From positions 3,100,001 through 3,164,000 of the forward strand of contig NZ_CP023278.1 in NCBI RefSeq assembly GCF_002896875.1: a DNA stretch of 64,000 nt, given 5' to 3'. Shown piece by piece: positions 19,901 to 27,941 of the stretch. The position numbers and the translations under genes were made by a program. The notes under the pieces are model-generated. The model saw only the letters and a list, made by a program, of their open reading frames with translations. It was not told where the DNA came from and made no database searches. Source of the DNA: Nostoc sp. CENA543. GTDB taxonomy: Bacteria; Cyanobacteriota; Cyanobacteriia; Cyanobacteriales; Nostocaceae. Every line of letters starts with the position of its first letter. The first letter of the stretch is position 1.

Positions 19901-20328
19901 TCGGCTTGCTGCACTAATAGTTCTAGATGCTGATTCAGCCATTGGAATACCGGTTCTGTCTCAGACATCAAGGTATTAGCCGTTTCTTCCGACAGTCCGA
20001 AGGGGCCGCTTAACTGTTCGAGTAGGGCTTTGAGAGTGTCAGATACACCAAGGAATAATGATTCTAGTTTTTGATCAACCTGAATCGGATTTTCCTTGAG
20101 AACTTTAAAACAATCTTCTAGACGGTGGGCGGTATGCTGAATGCTAGTTAAGCCCAGCATGGCTGCACCACCTTTAATAGAGTGTGCGGCGCGGAAAACT
20201 TCGTTAATCAGTTCTGGGTCATTTAAGGTACTTTGAAGATTGAGCAACCCCTGTTCAATGGTGTTGAGGTGGTCTCTGGCTTCTTCAATAAAGTAGCCTA
20301 AAATTCGCTGTTGTTGTTCAGGCAGCAT
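13936..20328 (-). CDS. hmpE: HmpE: giant CheA-type hybrid histidine kinase/response regulator
   Basis: A 2130-residue kinase closing the hmp chemosensory cluster. In order: HPt domain (about 1-105) with phospho-histidine H49 in AAHSIKGGAAMLG; a very long acidic linker with a possible degenerate second HPt-like helical stretch near 190-300; ten 41-residue tandem repeats (about 900-1317); dimerisation helices (from about 1490); HATPase (N box LNNAIAHG about 1685, GRGVGMDVV about 1791); CheW-like domain (about 1846-1976); C-terminal REC (about 2000-2120) with DD and phospho-acceptor D in FCDIEMPRCDG. In Nostoc punctiforme the hmp locus governs hormogonium motility and polysaccharide. Gene order here matches. 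Assignment of the symbol is by architecture and context. Confidence 0.9.
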   Translation of the reverse strand: MLPEQQQRILGYFIEEARDHLNTIEQGLLNLQSTLNDPELINEVFRAAHSIKGGAAMLGLTSIQHTAHRLEDCFKVLKENPIQVDQKLESLFLGVSDTLKALLEQLSGPFGLSEETANTLMSETEPVFQWLNQHLELLVQQADAGVDTSNVNQPTAADSVSTLTAIIFGQNVATPTPADNTPAHQPVTATGNDRWSEFQAQVLQTLREMLQLFKQTATPESRQNLQQCCQQLVVLGQTWNLSNWCNLCKAATTAIGNTENSYITLAKIVITEIKQAQELVLQGRETDITISQQLEALWDSPDTALIEVAQNLLGDVPAAVIPSLATSTNNDSTSVPHEISSDSTEDFARDHTIDISADRVTSLTEVSEQLNFAAEVQIPTEQPVPENEITGNLFWENETTPFAHSATIETNGPEVGLAELNTLADLFEGETPELDESWQTDEVVEIAESSELGADISETIIQEFDNDIDDFLSLEGDDQESATSTTKNEDFGLFFGEDLSEPEKSPTAATNEQILPELTSDDDIDDFLAITAGDRVLPSVADRALNHDHNNIPEHEIIPDLPELNNLSDDFDNLFIEPEINTGTFEQANLILPQEEQVKTSSENLELENLFGNLEPDNQLSANTLETVNNLFDEQPITVLEFTAPSHNLDENLGETEHLLSSVGEHEIGKELEESLFAAAGEIFPGDEDSRNSGVEDFGSVDLDATFFQSQEDIDIILTADLTNSASLTETHVNSDNSQIEKPELSQSAEVLQFISDLNNQLAETSAIESPISFADLDVDVFTGNDGSDVILENLEPADDGLFSSTNDLNFQQEQDAQLVTNIAIDLDTNIEFSDTDESGASDLAANLLAIQNELPTTNLEEWAIPISELTDIVIDEITDDVNQGTIDNIFDTPFAEAPNLDFGDLSTSSIELTQTTIQDIPENLNLDMGEELLTTLDETTSDLDFGDFSTPSIELTQTTIQDIPENLNLDDELLTNLDATTSDLDFGDLSVPTSELTQTTIQDTSDNLNLDDELLTTLDETTSDLDFGDLSTPSELTQTTIQDTSDNLNLDDELLTTLDETTSDLDFGDFSTPSIELTQTTIQDIPENLNLDDELLTTLEETTSDLDFGDLSVPTSELTQTTIQDTSDNLNLDDELLTTLDETTSDLDFGDLSVPTSELTQTTIQDTSDNLNLDDELLTTLDETTSDLDFGDLSVPTSELTQTTIQDTSDNLNLDDELLTTLDETTSDLDFGDFSTPSIELTQTTIQDTSDNLNLDDELLTTLDETTSDLDFGDLSVPSSELTQTTIQDTSDNLNLDDELLTTLDETTSDLDFGDLSTTSESTPSNELINENPDNNSEEELGQSGLFEDEIGVINSINGIASETQTDSNKEDEFADLEALLEMESSPNNDINAIQDDDFAALEALLGEEDIPPKENVVKPEVISTDAPKFTPATPSNPSVLPVVQDEFSDLEQLLAQADQTISQSTPVKQPPAKLQRSSNRRQAKFEETMKVPVKQLDDMSNLVGELVVNRNTLEQDHERLRQSLDNLLVQVQQLSDVGARMQELYERSLLESSLLRSRKARETSFHSEDSDSDRGFSELEMDRFTPFHTLSQEMIELIVRVRESASDIDFVTEETERVARQFRQVTSQLQEGLTRARMVPFSQTIDRLRRGVRDNAIKYGKQVELMIEGGDTLIDKMILDHLTDPLTHMLNNAIAHGIETPDIRQAAGKVPGGIITIRAFHQGNQTVISVGDDGAGIDTDKIKTLALKRGLITQAQAKAMSRLEIYDLLFQAGFSTKDEADEISGRGVGMDVVRSEISEIRGIVNTDSTLGKGTTFTIRLPLTLSICKALCCVSDKARVAFPMDGVEDTLDIPIKNIQKNAEGQSYISWRDTILPFRPLKELLTFNRQLSRGNVYGGNRDDDMVSVVVVRSANTLLALQIDQVLSEQEIVIKQFEGPAPKPIGVAGATVLGDGRIMPIADVLELIDIFQGRMSKHSGGAPWQQASTPIVPEVQAEKIDPTVLIVDDSITVRELLSLTFNKAGYRVEQARDGQEAWDKLRSGLPCDIVFCDIEMPRCDGLELLSRIQKDPNLNHLPIAMLTSRGADKHRQMAIQLGASGYFTKPYLEEALLEAAVRMLKGEKLVNSSGS
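16360..17631 (-). repeat. Ten 123-bp tandem repeats (plus a partial) inside hmpE
   Basis: Ten complete units and one partial encode a 41-residue acidic module, consensus beginning SDLDFGDLS and containing ELTQTTIQDTSDNLNLDD and ELLTTLDETT. Several units are identical at protein level; variants alternate VPTSE with TPSIE and TSDN with IPEN. One unit is a codon shorter and one carries a two-residue insertion (MG). High DNA identity between neighbours points to recent expansion by unequal exchange or slippage. Confidence 0.95.
18697..18732. repeat. 36-bp palindromic repeat inserted in frame in hmpE
   Basis: GC-rich block in an AT-rich acidic linker; its ends are inverted (GGCGCGATC...GATCGCC) and it includes a HIP1 octamer. 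At 36 bp it adds exactly 12 codons without breaking the frame. Confidence 0.55.
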
Positions 20329-20329
20329 A

Positions 20330-20476
20330 GTTTTTTAGTCAATAGTCAATAGTCGTTAGTCATCTGTCAATAGTCATTAGTAGTTAGTCACCGCTTATTG
20401 GAGTTGTTAGTCATCAGTCAATAGCCAATTATGTAAACTTTGAACTTTTGACTTTGGACTTTGAACTATTGACTAA
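20330..20476. repeat. TTAGTCA/TTGACTT heptamer repeats between hmpD and hmpE
   Basis: The whole spacer between the hmpD stop codon and the hmpE start consists of degenerate heptamers (TAGTCAA, TTAGTCA, TTGACTT). No terminator-like hairpin is evident, so hmpD-hmpE co-transcription remains possible. Confidence 0.85.
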
Positions 20477-23365
20477 TTACTTTGTTTGCATGGTGTCTAC
20501 CCGGAAACGTTCTACAGAAGCAATCAAGTCACGGGATACACCCACTAAGTTTTGTAGTGCGCCGGAAACTCGTTGTGCTTCTTGGGATGTTTCTTGGGCT
20601 GTGAGTTCTACTGATTGCATTACCTGGGCAACAGCACGGGAGGTTTCCGTCTGTTCTACGGTGTCGCTGGTAATTGAGCGCACTAAGCCATCAATGCGAT
20701 TTGCTACTTGAATGATATTTTCGAGCGATCGCTTGGCTTCTTCAGCTAGTTTTGTGCCTTTAATTACCTGTTGTGTACCTTCTTCCATTGCGGTCATTAC
20801 TGAGCCTGTTTCGCTTTGGATTTGCATCACGATTTGCTCAATTTCTTTTAAGGATTTGGCTGATTTATCCGCTAACTGACGGACTTCATCTGCCACAATG
20901 GCAAACCCCCGTCCCGCTTCTCCGGCTCTCGCTGCCTCAATACTGGCATTGAGTGCCAGTAAGTTGGTGCGGGAGGCAATTTGAGAGATTAAGGCCACAA
21001 TCTTGGAAATTTCTTGGGAGGATTCCGCTAATCGTTTCACCTTACGGGTAGTTTCAGCTACAGTTTCCCGAATTTCCAAAATCCCCGCCACGGTGTTTTC
21101 TACAGCTTCACCGCCTTTGAGCGCGATCGTACTGGCATCACGGGCTACAGCTTCGGCTTCTCGTGCCGCTTCTGCCACCCGTTGAATTGAGTCAGTCATC
21201 ACCTGCACAGAATTTAAAGTGACTGCTAATTCTTCAGCTTGTCTTAAAGCATCACTAGATAAGGCGGTAGCAAAGGTTTCCGAGTTGGTTGCACCCTTGG
21301 TTACTTCCTTGGCGGCGACTGTTACCTGCTGCACAATATCCCGCAGGTTTTGAATTGTGAGGTTAAAGGCATCGGCTACCGCGCCCAATACGTCGGCTGT
21401 TACTTCTGCTTGGACTGTTAAATCCCCTCTAGCTGCGCCTTCTACGTCGTCCAAGAGGCGAATTACTTGGCGTTGTAGGTTTTCTTTCGCTTCTTCTTGT
21501 TCATCAGCTTTGCGTTGCGCTTCAAAGGTGGTAGTTAAAATTACCCGCGCCATCTCATTAAAGCCAGCCGCTAATTGTCCTAGTTCATCTTCGGAATATA
21601 CCGTGGCTTGCACATTCAAATTACCGTGGCGCACAGCATCAAATTGGGCTTGCAAATCCTTGGTAGTGCGGCGCATTTGCTTGAGGGTGAGATTACCCAT
21701 AAAAGCAGCCGTGGCAAAACCTGTGATCCCTGCGGCTAGGGACATTGCCCAACCAGTATTGCGTACTGTTTCCCGTTGTTGGGGAGGGGAAAAACTTGTG
21801 GATGCAAAGCTGACTGTTGCCACTACCAAAGCGGAGAACACGCCCACCGCTCCCCCAACTAACCAAGGTTTGGCATCGAGGCTAGCATTTTCTAAGGGAG
21901 CTAACCAGCCTTGCTCAGTGCTGACTTGGGGTTCGACTTTGGCGACATCCGCTTGGGTAAATACGGGTACTGATTCTTGCGAACCAGTGATGCTAAAGAG
22001 TTCTTCATCGCGATCGCTCGCTGGATTCGTGATAGGTTCTACTTTAGGCTGGGCAATACTACCAAGTTCCGCAGAATTGGAAAGCATCACATCACTAAAG
22101 CTAGAATCGGCATCAGCCAGATCAAATCCTGGAATACTACCTAAATCATCAAATTCATCAAAGTCGTCTAAAAATTCGATATTACTTTTGGCATTATCTT
22201 TATTGAGGATACTGCTAGGATCTTCATCCTCTGCCATACTTTCTGAACCAAAAGCTGACTCAAAGGCTTCAAAATCGAAACTTTCATCAATATCGAAAGT
22301 TTGCATTTCTGGCTTAACTTCCTCTGAATATGACTGTTCCACTGGAGAGAACTTACCATTCATCTGTGAGGGAGCCTGGAAGGATTCTTCTTGATCAGCG
22401 ATTTTTTCTAACCAAGCTGCACTAGAGTCAGGAATCGAGATATCATTATCCTCTGTTGATGTCAGACTTTCTGGAATTTCCTCCTGCTCTAAGGACAAAT
22501 TCTCTCTCAGTTGTTCCTCTGACTCAGTTGATATTTCTCCCTCTGTGGAATTGAAGAATTCCGCCGCTTTGTATTGTCCATTGAGATTGGCGGATGTCTC
22601 AAATTCTCCAAAGGGTGAATCGATAACATTGTGGTCTTCAGGTGTAGACTCTAAGCTACTATCTAAAAAATTAGCATCCGTTTGTAACTCTTCAAAACTA
22701 TCTGTTGATGCTTCTTCTTGCCAAAAAACAGGTAATTCTAATTCTCCTAACCCTTCTGAGGCGGAGATATCTAAATTCTGCTCATCTGCTGACTCATCTA
22801 CCGCAAAAGGATCATCATTCATCGGCAGTGTCGATACTGGCACTGATGGTGATCCCAGGGTATCTGTAGGAATTTCAAAGGGGTTTTCTAGGGCAATTTC
22901 TGCGGCATTGACAGCTTGGTTAGTTTCCAAACCATTTAAATCAAAGCCACTGAGATCAAAACTATCGATAGCTCCTAAATCTTCTAATTCTGATGATGCC
23001 AATTCTAGAGAATCAGATGTACTTGCGATATCAATTGATTCAGGAGAATCAAGTGATTCTAGAGAATCAAGTGGCTCTACGATTAGTTGTTGATATTGGC
23101 TAATATTCTCTAAACTCTTTTGTGCTACCCCAATCAATTCAAAATCATCAGTTAATTCCAAAACTTTTTGATATTCTACTTCTGCTATATCGTATTGTTG
23201 CAAAACATAGTAGATGTGACCCCGCAATAAATGGGAGTTCGGGTCATCTGGGACATTCTGCACCACCTGATCGATTAAAGTAGCGGCAACTTCATAGTTT
23301 TGTTCCGCGTAGGCTGTGTAAGCCTGTTGATATGTTTCGACGTAATCTTCTATACTCGCTGCCAT
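20477..23365 (-). CDS. hmpD: HmpD: methyl-accepting chemotaxis protein with TPR and acidic N-terminal region
   Basis: A 962-residue transducer. I place the start at the ATG at 23365 ([14 protein letters not shown]) because GGGAGGGAGGA sits immediately upstream; the longer frame from 23401 would overlap hmpC. In order: a TPR-like helical pair (about 10-90), a long acidic low-complexity stretch (about 95-490), two transmembrane segments (about 497-520 and 535-558) separated by only about 15 residues, two HAMP-like segments (about 558-680) and a methyl-accepting signalling domain (about 690-955) with the hairpin tip around [20 protein letters not shown]. It has no sizeable periplasmic sensor domain, so input is likely cytoplasmic or via the membrane. 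Confidence 0.92.
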   Translation of the reverse strand: MAASIEDYVETYQQAYTAYAEQNYEVAATLIDQVVQNVPDDPNSHLLRGHIYYVLQQYDIAEVEYQKVLELTDDFELIGVAQKSLENISQYQQLIVEPLDSLESLDSPESIDIASTSDSLELASSELEDLGAIDSFDLSGFDLNGLETNQAVNAAEIALENPFEIPTDTLGSPSVPVSTLPMNDDPFAVDESADEQNLDISASEGLGELELPVFWQEEASTDSFEELQTDANFLDSSLESTPEDHNVIDSPFGEFETSANLNGQYKAAEFFNSTEGEISTESEEQLRENLSLEQEEIPESLTSTEDNDISIPDSSAAWLEKIADQEESFQAPSQMNGKFSPVEQSYSEEVKPEMQTFDIDESFDFEAFESAFGSESMAEDEDPSSILNKDNAKSNIEFLDDFDEFDDLGSIPGFDLADADSSFSDVMLSNSAELGSIAQPKVEPITNPASDRDEELFSITGSQESVPVFTQADVAKVEPQVSTEQGWLAPLENASLDAKPWLVGGAVGVFSALVVATVSFASTSFSPPQQRETVRNTGWAMSLAAGITGFATAAFMGNLTLKQMRRTTKDLQAQFDAVRHGNLNVQATVYSEDELGQLAAGFNEMARVILTTTFEAQRKADEQEEAKENLQRQVIRLLDDVEGAARGDLTVQAEVTADVLGAVADAFNLTIQNLRDIVQQVTVAAKEVTKGATNSETFATALSSDALRQAEELAVTLNSVQVMTDSIQRVAEAAREAEAVARDASTIALKGGEAVENTVAGILEIRETVAETTRKVKRLAESSQEISKIVALISQIASRTNLLALNASIEAARAGEAGRGFAIVADEVRQLADKSAKSLKEIEQIVMQIQSETGSVMTAMEEGTQQVIKGTKLAEEAKRSLENIIQVANRIDGLVRSITSDTVEQTETSRAVAQVMQSVELTAQETSQEAQRVSGALQNLVGVSRDLIASVERFRVDTMQTK

Positions 23366-23381
23366 TTCCTCCCTCCCAATA

Positions 23382-23912
23382 TCATCCTGCCCACCGCGCA
23401 CTCCGCAAAATTGCCATCGGATCTAGTAGCCTTAGACACTGATTGTTCTTCGGGTCTAATAGCCACTCTCCACGCAAAAAGGGAGTCATGGTATCCGGTA
23501 TGTTGGTAGGTGGCATCAGATTTTGAACATCCAGCCAATCCATACCACCAATTGCATCCACTGCTAAACCGACAATAGTGTCTTGTTCTTGCACAGCAAT
23601 TACCGAAATCTCTGCTTTGTCTGTGTTTAAAGGAGTTGCTTCCCCTAAAAATTGACCCAAATCGGCTACCCAAATTACTCGACCTCGTAGATTTAGAGTA
23701 CCCAAAAGTAAAGGAGAAGCATTAGGAATCGGGGTAATTCTATCAGGACTTAATTCCATAACTTCTCGGATACCAGTTGCGGGTAGTGCAAACTCCTGAT
23801 GCGAGGGAATGTAAAACCGCAAATGTAACTCACCTTCAGGACTTTCTACTTGAAATTCAGGACGAAAGTGATCTTGACCACTGCCATTTAAAAAGTCCGG
23901 TTTGCTAACCAT
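23382..23912 (-). CDS. hmpC: HmpC: CheW-type adaptor
   Basis: A 176-residue CheW-domain protein that would couple the HmpD receptor to the HmpE kinase. Family signatures are [37 protein letters not shown] and [11 protein letters not shown]. It is 13 bp downstream of hmpB and 16 bp upstream of hmpD, so the three are tightly coupled in one transcript. Confidence 0.92.
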   Translation of the reverse strand: MVSKPDFLNGSGQDHFRPEFQVESPEGELHLRFYIPSHQEFALPATGIREVMELSPDRITPIPNASPLLLGTLNLRGRVIWVADLGQFLGEATPLNTDKAEISVIAVQEQDTIVGLAVDAIGGMDWLDVQNLMPPTNIPDTMTPFLRGEWLLDPKNNQCLRLLDPMAILRSARWAG

Positions 23913-23925
23913 ATTGTGTTCGTCC

Positions 23926-24291
23926 TTACCCTCGCAGCAGTTGTTTGACTGTTCCCACCAACTCGGTTGGTTGAAACGGTTTAGCTATGTAAGCATCCGC
24001 CCCTTGTTTCATCCCCCAGTAGCGGTCAAATTCTTCTCCTTTAGAAGAACACATGACGACGGGAACGTTTTGAGTTTTGGGGTCTGACTTTAATCGCCGA
24101 CAAACTTCGTAGCCATTCATGCGGGGCATGACAATATCTAAAACCACCAGATCAGGAGGTTCAGTTTGAATTGACTCCAATGCTTCTAGTCCGTCAGTGG
24201 CATGGGTGACTTTTAAACCACTGGCTTTCAGGAGGTCTGTAATCATCTCCCTTTGGGCAAGACTGTCTTCCACAATTAAAACTGTACTCAT
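23926..24291 (-). CDS. hmpB: HmpB: CheY-like single-domain response regulator
   Basis: A 121-residue receiver domain with no output domain. The acidic pair is in LIVEDS (E8/D9), the phospho-acceptor is D52 in VVLDIVMPRMNG, the switch residue lies in MCSSKGEE and the conserved lysine is in IAKPF. It resembles PilH-type regulators of type IV pilus chemosensory systems. It would receive phosphoryl groups from HmpE. Confidence 0.92.
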   Translation of the reverse strand: MSTVLIVEDSLAQREMITDLLKASGLKVTHATDGLEALESIQTEPPDLVVLDIVMPRMNGYEVCRRLKSDPKTQNVPVVMCSSKGEEFDRYWGMKQGADAYIAKPFQPTELVGTVKQLLRG

Positions 24292-24505
24292 AAATGGCTA
24301 TCTACCTCCTGGTGTAGACGTTCCTGTTTGGAACATTCCCTGCTCTCCCTGCAAATAGTTACTGTATAAATTCAATCTAATATTTCACTAAGTTGAGTGG
24401 ATAATAACTGTACTCCGAGAGTTGGTTGATTCTGTGATAACATTTTTTACCCCATCTTTTATGGGATCAACAAGTGTTGTATTGAGTTTATTTCGTCACA
24501 CCAGA

Positions 24506-25645
24506 TCAAATATTGAGATATTTGTTGAGCAAAATTAGTAATTCCTTATTCTCAAAGGGTTTTGTTAATAGGTCTGTGAAACCGGCCATCTTCGCCTTAA
24601 CTCGATCTATAAATTTATCTTTACTAGTGAGCATAATCATCGGTATATACCGAAATGCTTGAGATTGTCGCAGCATGGCACACATCTCATAAATACTTAG
24701 TTCTGGTATGGTAGTGTCACATAAAATCATTTGGGGCTGGAGTTGAAAAGTTAAACTCAGTGCTTCTGAGGGATGGGTGAGGGTGATAACTTCGTAATCT
24801 TGTGGAGGCAAAATAGACTCTACCGTCTCTCCACTAGTTTGGCTCTGATCAATACATAATATTTTCATTTTTGCCCTCTCCTGGGCTGGTAATTGGGAAT
24901 CAGTGGTTTGTGGGTATGTGAGTTTGAGCCAGCCTTGTTGGATGTATGGATATATTGTCTTGGCCACTGTCAAAATATCACGATCAAGATATCGACTTAG
25001 TTGACGTAAGGAAGTTTGACCATCTGCCCATTGCTTGAGTTTATTGACTGTGTTGATGGGTAATGAGGAATAGAGATGCACAGTTTCGGCTAGTATTGGC
25101 AGTTGTTCTGGCGATTCAATGTATGGATACAATAGTTTCCATTCTTGTAATTGTTGGATAGTTTTGGCGATTAAGGGCGCAATTTCCCAACTCGTTAATT
25201 GTGGAGTTAGGGGTGTATCGGTATGAAAAATAAAATTACCCCGATATAAACTCAACAAATCAAACAGGCTCTCACACAGTAACCGATAAAGAATGACCTG
25301 TGCTTGTTGGGGATTGATGATATTTTTCTCTATAAGCATCCAAACGTATTCATATTCTGAAGTATCTTCTATGTTCAAATCGTCTATGTGTTCATAAGCA
25401 GATAATTCCCCACGATACGGACGTAAGTAATCATGAATTTGTGACAAATTATTATGCCCTGCTTGGGAATAAATAATTTGACCATTCTGGAAAAATATCA
25501 ACCAATTTTTCGGGTTACTTGGTGGAGATACTTGACCATATTGGTAAGAGTCGTGGCTTTCTATGAACAGTTGTCCAGTTCGCTGTCCTAGTTCAATTAA
25601 TTGCAGGATGCTGCGAATATCAAGTTCTTGTAAATTTCCCTGCAT
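24506..25645 (-). CDS. hmpA: HmpA: PatA-type response regulator (PATAN domain plus REC)
   Basis: A 379-residue protein with an N-terminal PATAN/DUF4388-like domain (MQGNLQELDIRSILQLIELG, GQLFIES, then NWLIFFQNGQIIYSQAG), a middle helical region and a C-terminal receiver domain from about residue 258. The receiver keeps the phospho-acceptor aspartate (ILCDTTIPE) and the lysine (LLTKPFE), but the usual acidic pair reads LCIDQS, so one acidic residue is replaced by glutamine. PatA-type regulators control heterocyst pattern and pilus motility in cyanobacteria. It heads the hmp cluster, 214 bp upstream of hmpB and divergent from hmpF. Confidence 0.9.
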   Translation of the reverse strand: MQGNLQELDIRSILQLIELGQRTGQLFIESHDSYQYGQVSPPSNPKNWLIFFQNGQIIYSQAGHNNLSQIHDYLRPYRGELSAYEHIDDLNIEDTSEYEYVWMLIEKNIINPQQAQVILYRLLCESLFDLLSLYRGNFIFHTDTPLTPQLTSWEIAPLIAKTIQQLQEWKLLYPYIESPEQLPILAETVHLYSSLPINTVNKLKQWADGQTSLRQLSRYLDRDILTVAKTIYPYIQQGWLKLTYPQTTDSQLPAQERAKMKILCIDQSQTSGETVESILPPQDYEVITLTHPSEALSLTFQLQPQMILCDTTIPELSIYEMCAMLRQSQAFRYIPMIMLTSKDKFIDRVKAKMAGFTDLLTKPFENKELLILLNKYLNI

Positions 25646-26113
25646 TGAATCTCAGTAGCTCCTTTGAATGAAATTGCCAGTCGGTGCTGTTGGAAGTAGT
25701 TGCAAATGGCAATAAAAAAAATCCGTCTTGCCCTACACCCTTACACCCTTACACCCTTACACCCTTTGTTTAAACTCTTGATTTTTAATCACCATGTGTC
25801 AATTAATAAGATGATTTCTTTTGCTTTGTTGTACTAGTTTTGATCAGGGAATGATTTCAGCTATAAACCGTAAATTTTCTTAATAGTTTTAGATAAAGTT
25901 AGTGATAACACGGAAGTCATCATAACTGTCATCAGTACAAAATATAAAGGCACGATCAGATCGCTGCTATGGATATGCAGACGTGAAATGAAGCGTCTAT
26001 AAATAGGTTTGTTTGTTTTGTTTGACTCAAGTTGGGTAAATAAGACAAGTTAGCAGAATTATCTAAAAGTATATTTTCAAACAAAAATATCACGTACCAA
26101 GAGGAATATCGGT
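25646..26113. promoter_or_regulatory. Divergent hmpA-hmpF intergenic region
   Basis: This 468-bp AT-rich region must hold promoters for both the hmpABCDE operon and hmpF. I see no confident consensus promoter by eye. It contains an ACCCTTAC octamer repeated at 25731-25767 near the hmpA side and an AGAGGAA ribosome-binding site just before the hmpF GTG. Confidence 0.6.
25731..25767. repeat. ACCCTTAC octamer tandem repeat
   Basis: Four near-perfect tandem octamers (CCCTACACCCTTACACCCTT...) about 85 bp upstream of hmpA. A similar degenerate array occurs at about 45417-45453. Confidence 0.85.
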
Positions 26114-27865
26114 GTGCTGTATTTAGCGGAAGTACAAAAGCAGAAAGGCGGCTTACTGGGTGGTAATTCCAAAACTGAATTGAAACTGCTAGCTTGTCAA
26201 AGAACCGACCAGAATTGGAGTCCTGTGTCGGAGGAAATTATCCCTGCTGAAGAAGCCAGCAAATTAAATGATGGCGCACTGGTTTTGGTGGAAGTCAATC
26301 CCAATCGCCAAGTCCAGAGACTGCAAGAAGCTGGTAGGCCATTGGTAAATATTTTGCAAAATTTTTCCCGTCAGTTGGAAAAATATAAGCTCAAGGAAGA
26401 CGAAATTGATCAATGGAAGGAATCACTGACATTTCAGGCGCAGGAGTTAAATCGCCGTGAAATGGATATGGAAGTGCGCTTAGAACAGTTGCACAATATG
26501 GAGGAGGAGTTTCAACGTTTAGAAACACAACAACAAGAAGTTGAAACCTCTCGTGAGAAAATTGAACAGTTACAAGCGGAAATTGACCGTAATCGTCAGG
26601 AATTAGAAGGTGCTTGGGAGCATCTGCGGGGTGAGCAGCGACGCTTGGAGGAGCGTCTGCAAGAGGGTGGAGTATTAGACGCGACGCAAAGTCAGAAGAT
26701 GAGCGAGTTACTGGAACGCTTATCTAGCCGTGTTGCTCCTATAGAAATCTTGCGCGAACATCTACACGCCGCCCAAGAAATTGTCGAAAAGCAGCAGGCT
26801 ACGCTCAATCCCCATTGGGAAAAATTTCAACAAGAAAAAACAACAGCTCAAGAAAAGCAACAAGAAGTTGAAAAACTAGAAAAAACAGTGAGCGATCGCC
26901 AAAATGAATGGCAACAAGCACAACACATTTTAGAGCAACAAACAGCCCAATTGAAAGTCAATACGGCTGCGATCGCCAGTAAGCAAGAACTGATGCAAAT
27001 CCTCAAACAACAGTTGCAATCTCAAGATGAGTTATACCAACAACTTTATGCTGTAGCTGCAACTTCTGGTGGTGGTTTACCAGGACAACAAATTGATGTG
27101 CAGGCTCTAGAAAATATGCCTCTAGCTGAACTGCAAAAGACTATACAAGATTTATCAGAAAAGTTAGAAATAGACTCTAGTTTTGTTCATGATCAAGAAC
27201 AAGAACTGACATATAAACAACAAACCATAGAACAATTAAAACAAAAAATCAGTCAAGCATCCGGTCAAGATGTCAGTAATTTACAGGAAGAATTAGCCGA
27301 TGAACAAGACCTTTATCAGATGCTCAATGAGACTTTAGTCGGACAAAGACGCAATTTATTAATGCGGCAAAAGTTGATTAAACAACACCAAAACATTCTC
27401 CTCAAGCGACAAGGTCAGGCGGTTGCTAACAGTGATCAAGAAAACAACATTGACTTTAGCCCCATTCTTTCACAACTAGAAAATCAACGACAACAACAAT
27501 CCCAAGAACTGCAAAAATTGGAACGGGAAGTTGAGCAAATGCAAGCTGCACTGGAATTAGACCACGGCATGATTGATAATCAAACCCACAATATCCAAGA
27601 ACAGCAGCAAGAATTGAAAACAATGGAAGAAAATCTTCGTTCCTTACAAAAGGCTAGTGCTGAGTGTTGGGGACGAGTCAACCTTTATCAAGAAGCACTG
27701 CAACCAATTCAAGACCGTCTAGACGAAATCAAACAAAAACTACAAAGCATCGGTGAATCTCTGGGTCAAATTCAAGAAACTAGTGATCATCAACTGCAAA
27801 CAATCACAGAAATTCGTCACACCATCGGCGGTTTACTCTCTCAACCAGAGTTGTTGGCTTCTTAG
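26114..27865 (+). CDS. hmpF: HmpF: coiled-coil pilus motility protein
   Basis: A 583-residue, almost entirely coiled-coil protein after a short globular N-terminus (MLYLAEVQKQKGGLLGG, with SEEIIPAEEA and GALVLVEVN). Heptad-rich Q/E/L segments run from about residue 95 to the C-terminus. The N-terminal signature and its divergent position next to hmpA fit HmpF, which in Nostoc punctiforme localises dynamically at cell poles and activates type IV pilus motility of hormogonia. The start is a GTG with AGAGGAA a suitable distance upstream. It is followed by a tandem-repeat region, then convergent tilS. Confidence 0.9.
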   Translation: MLYLAEVQKQKGGLLGGNSKTELKLLACQRTDQNWSPVSEEIIPAEEASKLNDGALVLVEVNPNRQVQRLQEAGRPLVNILQNFSRQLEKYKLKEDEIDQWKESLTFQAQELNRREMDMEVRLEQLHNMEEEFQRLETQQQEVETSREKIEQLQAEIDRNRQELEGAWEHLRGEQRRLEERLQEGGVLDATQSQKMSELLERLSSRVAPIEILREHLHAAQEIVEKQQATLNPHWEKFQQEKTTAQEKQQEVEKLEKTVSDRQNEWQQAQHILEQQTAQLKVNTAAIASKQELMQILKQQLQSQDELYQQLYAVAATSGGGLPGQQIDVQALENMPLAELQKTIQDLSEKLEIDSSFVHDQEQELTYKQQTIEQLKQKISQASGQDVSNLQEELADEQDLYQMLNETLVGQRRNLLMRQKLIKQHQNILLKRQGQAVANSDQENNIDFSPILSQLENQRQQQSQELQKLEREVEQMQAALELDHGMIDNQTHNIQEQQQELKTMEENLRSLQKASAECWGRVNLYQEALQPIQDRLDEIKQKLQSIGESLGQIQETSDHQLQTITEIRHTIGGLLSQPELLAS

Positions 27866-27941
27866 GGCATAGGGAATAGGGCATTGGGCATGGGGTATTG
27901 GTTTATTCTCATCTGCTACCTTGTCCCCTTGTCCACCTTGT

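Noticed and set aside
23366-23401. N-terminal extension of hmpD
   Set aside because: Would overlap hmpC; GGGAGGGAGGA immediately precedes the ATG at 23365.
25731-25767. Possible CRISPR or iteron array near hmpA
   Set aside because: Unit is 8 bp without spacers; this is a simple tandem repeat.
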